A stretch of 64,000 nt of DNA from Sternotherus odoratus (taxonomy: Eukaryota > Chordata > Testudines > Kinosternidae), in the NCBI GenBank assembly GCA_032164245.1, contig JAVMKO010000005.1, positions 41,010,133-41,074,132 on the forward strand, written 5' to 3'. The position numbers and the translations under genes were made by a program. Below are positions 58,481-64,000 of this stretch, in pieces; position 1 is the first letter of the stretch; the number at the start of each line of letters is the position of its first letter. The notes under the pieces were generated by a model. It made no database searches. It saw only the letters and a program-made list of their open reading frames with translations, and was not told where the DNA came from.

Positions 58481-61400
58481 GAGAAGTGGTGCTACAGAAG
58501 GGAAGATAAATTATCTAGATGGTCTGAGGTTTGTTCATTCACCACGGACTGCAGGTTTTCTGTGTGACATGCTCCTGGGAGCATTTAGGCGCAGGTGAGC
58601 TTTAAAAGCTGTGGAGTCACAAAATATGCCAAATGTAGCCATCAGGCTCACAAAGAGTAGGCCTGAGCTCATGGTATTGCCATAGAGAAAAGGCACCTTG
58701 CTTTAGCTATGAAAGGTCCCGGCTTCAAAGCAGTACAGGAGCTGGGGAAATTATAGTACTGTTAACTTTTTTCCAAAAGACTAAGAAAAGCTTGATACCT
58801 AATCTACAAATCCCTTTCAATCAGAAGGCTTCAACAGCATAGTAGCTGGCTATGTCTAGGGCTATGGCTAACGGTCAAGTCAGGAGGTTGCGGATTCAAT
58901 TCCTGCCAAGGGCTGGCATGGGCCAGGACTCCAAAAGATTTCTTTCCAATTCGGCATTAATCATTAATTGAATACATCTTCCCCAAAAGGAGGCACATGA
59001 ATATGACAGAGGGGTCCAAGCAGGGCCTGGTATTGCACAGCTCTGTCTCTGTTGCATCGTCAGTAATGGTTATTCAATCCCCCCCCCCCCCGGGGGAGGG
59101 GAGACTTTGTCAAATCAAAAATGTTCATAAATGAAATTTTTTTAAAAAATATTTCTTTAGAAAACAGGAAATGAAAGTGAATGTGATCATTGTTTCTGCA
59201 GAAAAAGCCAAAGAATTAAGAATGGCTCTATTTGGGAAAGTTGTGGACAAAATGCACTCAGTTTTTAAGCCAGCTCGACTGCTAACAGACTTCTTCTGCT
59301 CCAGTGGTGGGGGAGCCAATAATTTCTGAGACAACTTCTGTCTTTGCTGTCATTGGAAGCTGGGTCTCCAAAGCGTGTAGCACAGTGACAACCGTGAAAG
59401 CCCTAAGTGCGTGCAGATTGAAATTAATCAGTCATATGATTGGAATACCTCGTGCTGGCAACAAGGCCGAGTAAAGCAAGATATTTTCCTGCAGACTCCC
59501 TTGATTAAGGTTTTGGTGAACGGAGAAGTATGTCACCCAATGTGATCCTCCACTGCAGTTACCCTGAGCGCCAGGAGAACTGCCTCTAGATCGATTAGAG
59601 ATCCAGATCTCTCTGGTTCTCTGGCAGAAAGTCTGCCCTCCTGGTACAGTATTTGCTTTTCTAATAGCAGTAGTTTTGAAAGAGATAAGCCAGAAGTCTG
59701 AGATTCAATGGGAAATCTCTCTTACAGTCACCAGGAAACAAGGTCATCTTGTGTAATACAGTCAGAAAGGTGACACAAGGAGGACAGTGCTACAGACAGG
59801 CAGCAGGGGGACAGGTCCCATTTCAAACTCAGAGCCCCACTTCAGAGGGAATCGGGCTTATGGTGGATCTGCAGGGAGCACGGTGCTTTTGTCTCTTAGT
59901 TCTACACACCCACCCACACACCCACACACCCACCCACACCTCCCCCACTGCTCTATATCAAGCCTCTCGTCTCTTTCATTCCAGACCCCAAATCTCCTCT
60001 ACCCTGCACAAACCTGCAGCTATCCCATGTTCTGTTGTCCCCTTTACCAATATCCACCTGAGACCTGAATTCCCCTTCACTGCACACAGCCCGCTTATCC
60101 CTCATTACAGCTCTGAAGTTTCAATTGCCCTCCTCAGCCCCTGCTGCTATTATACTCTCTGTGCCCGGGAAAGTGAACTCAATCTTCACTTTGCTGATTT
60201 TCTATAGTCTGTTTATTAGACAGTCCCTTTGTGAACCCAGCAGTTCACACGGGCCTGTGGTGCCAAGTGTAAAATTAATATCGACTAAAAAATCTGGGCC
60301 CGTCTTTGTGGGCTTAGAGAAGCCGTCTCGAGTTAATGGGAATGCTACAGTGCTTCACGCCCACCCTCGCCTCTCTGAAACCGCCAAATACACTTGGCTC
60401 ATTTGGAACAGCCGGCATTAACTCTTCGTGGTCCTGGGTTTTTCAAGACTGGCAGGTGTCTCCTGCAGGTAGCTCTGTGCTCTGGACTGTTCTTGTGGTT
60501 GCTCTCAGGCAAGTGTCATTGGTGATATCAGCCAGCAGGAGGTGCTAGTGTTTCAAGTAGCTGAGTTCCCCTCCGCCCCCCTCCCGGCGGCTCCCCAGTC
60601 CCAGCCCATGGCAATGCTCCTCGCTCTGTAAAGATGTTGTTTTCCTAATGCAGGTGCCGGCTGACAGCTCTCCTCTCTTGGCACCGGCAATGGCCATGTG
60701 GGCTCCCTTCACTGTCTGCCAACGAGCTTCCCCCCAGACTTGGAGGAACTAGGTCCAGGGGTGAGAGAGTAACTGAGTGTCTCTGGCTTGGTTCCAGCCT
60801 TGGTTTGTCTGCTGAGACTTCCAGCAATGGGTTCGGGAGCAATTAGCGTCAATTGCAGTTGCAGTTGTGACAGGGGCAGCTGTTTGCAGGGCGATGGACT
60901 GAGACCACACGCTTCTTTTGTAAGGATCAGCAAACAGCCACCAGCTGGTCACCTTAAACTCGGCTGCAAACCAGGATCTACCAGGAGCGGTGAAATCCTT
61001 TGTATTCCACTTCCACTGCCAAGCCAGTCAGTCCCTCCTACTTCTGCCATCCCAGCCCAGACCCCGAGCACCAGCAGGAACATTCACATCAATATGCCAG
61101 ATCTCCTCAAAAAGGCTCTGATTTCCAGGCCCATTTTAAGATGCTGTCTTTTCACTGGGATGGGTTGTGGTTTTGCTAGTGCAATTCTCACTGCAGAGCT
61201 CTGTCTACATGGTGAAGATGAGGGGCCTGATTCCCTATTGCCCTGCCCCTTGTGCAGTTATTCACACCAGAACTGACTGGATGTAAAATGCTACCAGTGT
61301 GATTCGAGCTAAGTGGCTAAGTGTACATATGGTGCAGGGTAGTGGAGAATCAGATCTGCCAATGTTCAGCCCTGTAACACACACAAGTTAAGGTCTGATT

Positions 61401-61806
61401 TCTCGTGGAGTTGCTGAGCTACACTTTAGGATTGACCAACTGCCTTAGGGCAGCAGTTTCCAAACTGTCTGTGGCCTACTTGATGATGCCCAGGGAGTGG
61501 GATGCACAGAGTGGGATACTCAAATAGCACAGCTCCTCCTCAGCACAATCCTCCATGCAGCCAACTGCAGGCCAATCTTCCCGGAGGTCCGGGCATGTTC
61601 ACATATGGCTGGGAGAGGATGCCCACCTGATTTGATCCAATAGAGAGGGAGGGACTTTTTCCAAGGGTCAGAGCTGTTGAGATCCAGGGTTTTTGTTCAG
61701 GTCCGTGTTCACTGGAAGTCATGACTCAGGAATGAGCTAGTTCAGTGTTTCTCAGCTGGTGGGTCAGAGGGCTGCAAGGCACTGAAAACATTATTACAAT
61801 CTAAAG

Positions 61807-62294
61807 CAGAGATTCCCAAACTGGGGGATGGGGAACATGGGGCTGGGAAGCGTCAGGAAAAAAACTCATTGTGAACATTTTACCCCCAGCAATGAACTAC
61901 TAAAGGTGAGTCCTCCAGAGATATCAGGTCATCACGTGGCACTGTGCATTCGACCCTAGATGGCGCTGTGCATTTTCACGGGTTTGTTAAGCTTGCATAG
62001 TATTATACAAAGTCACGGCCATCTGGATGTGAATCTGTTTAGTAGACGCGGTGCGCTCATTTAATTGTAAGCACGGACAGCAATCGCAGTTTTGCTTTTG
62101 CTCTTATTACAGTGGATCGTTGCCGCATCCGTGCAACAGGAAAAAAACCCAACTCAAGTGAAAAACAAAGAAGCCAAAACTGATTTGAGTGAAATGTATT
62201 ATATTGATATATGTACCTGTGGGAGGAGGGAGGCGTGTTAACTACTACAGACACAAAGAAGGGGGGTGCAATCAAAGAACTCTGAGAGCCACTG
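61807..62294. mobile_element. Non-autonomous hAT, 488 bp
   Basis: It starts CAGAGATTCCCAAACTGGGG and ends CTCTGAGAGCCACTG. Octamers ATCTAAAG at 61799-61806 and 62295-62302 are identical. A possible partial relative starts at 61451 (CAGCAGTTTCCAAACTG) without a recognised end. Confidence 0.88.
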
Positions 62295-62794
62295 ATCTAA
62301 AGCAAAGAAAATCTTGCTCCCCTTCTCCCCACACATCCTGACCCTTCAAGGTCATGTTCTCGGAACACCTCCACCCCCCAATCAATTACACAGGTTTATC
62401 ATTGTCATCCAGACTTTTTTAAGCTTACTTTTATAGGATAAGTAAGGGAGCTGCAACATTTTGTGACTTGGAATAAAAGATCACCAGCCTGGCACAGCAG
62501 AGGCGCACTCAGCTAGTTTCAGCAACATGCTGGGCCCAGAAGCCTCAGAAATAGCAGACCCTTCAGTTAAGGTTATCTATCGAATTTCAGGATAGCCCTG
62601 TACTCCTTGAAAAAATCTCCTCTGGGGTTTGGTCTCCAGCTCAGACGTGAGGCAGGAGCCCATTATGTTAATATCAGGGGCTCCCATGAGTATGTCACAA
62701 AGTTTATTGAAAACCTCTCTGGGCAATCTCACAACTGGATGTTTTTCTACCAGATCTGCTCTAGGAATTAGTTTTTTGGGGCCTTTCGCTGGCC

Positions 62795-62870
62795 TGTGCC
62801 ATATAGGAGGTCAGACTAGATGAACTTAGCGGGCCATTCGGGCCTTGGAGTCCCTGACTTTATGAATTCT
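62795..62870 (+). mobile_element. CR1 3'-end fragment
   Basis: GGAGGTCAGACTAGATGAAC, then GGCCATTCGGGCCTTGGAGT and a TATGAATTC end match the conserved CR1 3' tail. Confidence 0.65.
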
Positions 62871-63114
62871 CAGCAGTAGTGGAAATGGTGAATTTCCAGT
62901 GATTGTTTCATGCCCCTCTGGACACTCCTCACCATTTCATGCAGCATCACTTGCCTCAGAGCTCACTATACATGCTGAAGAAGGATTTGGTGTGGTGGTT
63001 TATCCTTTCCAGATAACCTTTTGCTCTCGGGAGAGGCTATGGAAAATGATGGGCGTTACAGAGTTTATTCCAATGACTGGGCTGGGGCCAGGTGTGCCTG
63101 TCCTTCCCCTCCCT

Positions 63115-63290
63115 GAGGGCACAGCACAGATCTCAAAGCACTTCACAAAGGCAGGCAAGCACCAGTGCTATTTTACAGATGGGGAAACCGAGGCACAGAG
63201 CAACGATGTGGCTGACAAAGTAACGGAACAAGTCAGGGGCAAAGCCAGGAGCGGAACCCACAGCTCCTGGGAGATAAAACAATGACTATT
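63115..63290. mobile_element. MIR-like SINE
   Basis: CTCAAAGCACTTCACAAAGG, TTTTACAGATGGGGAAACCG, AGGCACAGAG and CCAGGAGCGGAACCCACAG follow the MIR consensus order. Confidence 0.78.
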
Positions 63291-63812
63291 GGGTGGTGAT
63301 TTTTTTTATTTTAAAATAAAAGGACACACAGTACAGGATGCTTCACCTGGAGATACTTGAAATAATTGAATCTGGGCAGATTGAAGGCCAATTGCAATGG
63401 CATGAATGAACACTGAGGATTATATGGAACTATAGAAAATTGCCAAAAGGACTCAATTTCCAGATTATACCAGCTATAAAAAAATATGGCTCCTGGAACC
63501 CTGTCAAGAGGAAAGGTGAATGCTGTCCAAATGAGTGTTGCTAGATTAGAGCAGCAAAGACACTGATGAAACACAGCACCTGTAGCGTGATCAAAGACAG
63601 GTGTGCAGCACAGCTGGGCACTGCAGGTGTACGTATGTGTCTCATCTGCAAAGGGCCAAACCTTATGAGTGACCTGGGAAGAATGTTTGTAGCTGTACAG
63701 CCACCTACTGGAATTTCCTGCCTTCCTGCAAAGCACTCAGCACCGGTCTAACTTTCCTCCCAGGGAAGTCCATGGTAGAACTCTCACAGCAGGGTTAGGA
63801 GGCCCCTCTAAA

Positions 63813-63960
63813 ATAGGTGGCCTAGTGGACAAGGCCTTAGACTGGGAGCCAGGAAACCTGTCTGACTCTCCCACAGCCCTTGCTACCTCATCTTCCTGTT
63901 CTGCCCACTGACACCTTCCCTGAAAACTTTGGAATTGGGCGGATGTGATGTTCAAAAGTT
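63813..63960. mobile_element. tRNA-derived SINE fragment
   Basis: GGTGGCCTAGTGGACAAGGC resembles a box A head, followed by AGACTGGGAGCCAGGAAACC. A similar head with the box B-like GGATTCAATTCC lies at about 58859-58925. Confidence 0.45.
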
Positions 63961-64000
63961 AATGCGTTGGAGACAGGGAAACACCTTTGAGTTGGGTATA

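Larger units (their letters stand above)
55065..64000. other. Right-hand non-coding stretch
   Basis: No exon of WDR82 or any other known gene was recognised. 57025-58270, 58930-61800 and 62303-62790 contain chance frames only. (CCCACACA)-like simple sequence lies at 59905-59945. A G/C homopolymer pair lies near 59080-59100. Confidence 0.5.

Overview
This window looks like nuclear DNA of a non-mammalian amniote, most likely a turtle and less likely a crocodilian. The evidence is one vertebrate gene with GT-AG introns, a conserved vertebrate microRNA, CR1-like and MIR-like retroelement remnants, a dispersed repeat with the tail CTTTCGTGGGCTARTACCCA that I associate from memory with turtle genomes, and very many small non-autonomous hAT, Harbinger-like and Tigger-like DNA transposons. 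There is no bacterial-style gene packing. Almost all short open reading frames are chance frames, many of them inside GC-rich repeats.

Layout: (1) 1-26.5 kb is non-coding. It holds dispersed repeats, a family of GAAAAT/TTTTCA-rich elements, a hAT nested in another hAT at 7.16-8.70 kb with three internal tandem arrays, a 1.06-kb hAT at 18.7 kb, and an inverted repeat pair at 14.0 and 16.5 kb. (2) At 26.6 kb on the + strand is a mir-135a-1 hairpin, followed by a solo LTR (26893-27658). (3) 27.7-34.4 kb is non-coding, with MIR-like SINEs and a hAT inside a non-LTR fragment. (4) 34454-41325 on the - strand is GLYCTK (D-glycerate kinase), four coding exons giving 505 residues, with hAT copies in introns 2 and 3. 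(5) 42.4-51.0 kb is a transposon graveyard that includes a four-level nest (46453-48221). (6) 51.5-52.06 kb is a CpG-island promoter bracketed by a degenerate minisatellite that runs on to about 55.06 kb. That minisatellite is interrupted by a hAT that carries a 278-bp perfect copy of nearby minisatellite DNA and a telomere-like TTAGGG tract. (7) 55-64 kb is non-coding with SINE, MITE and hAT copies.

The GLYCTK plus mir-135a-1 pair in opposite orientations matches the arrangement I recall for human 3p21. No exon of DNAH1 or WDR82 and no let-7g was recognised, so those human neighbours, if present, lie outside. I found no candidate new protein-coding system. The unusual content is the transposon architecture: nested insertions, templated filler DNA and a near-palindromic element of about 800 bp.
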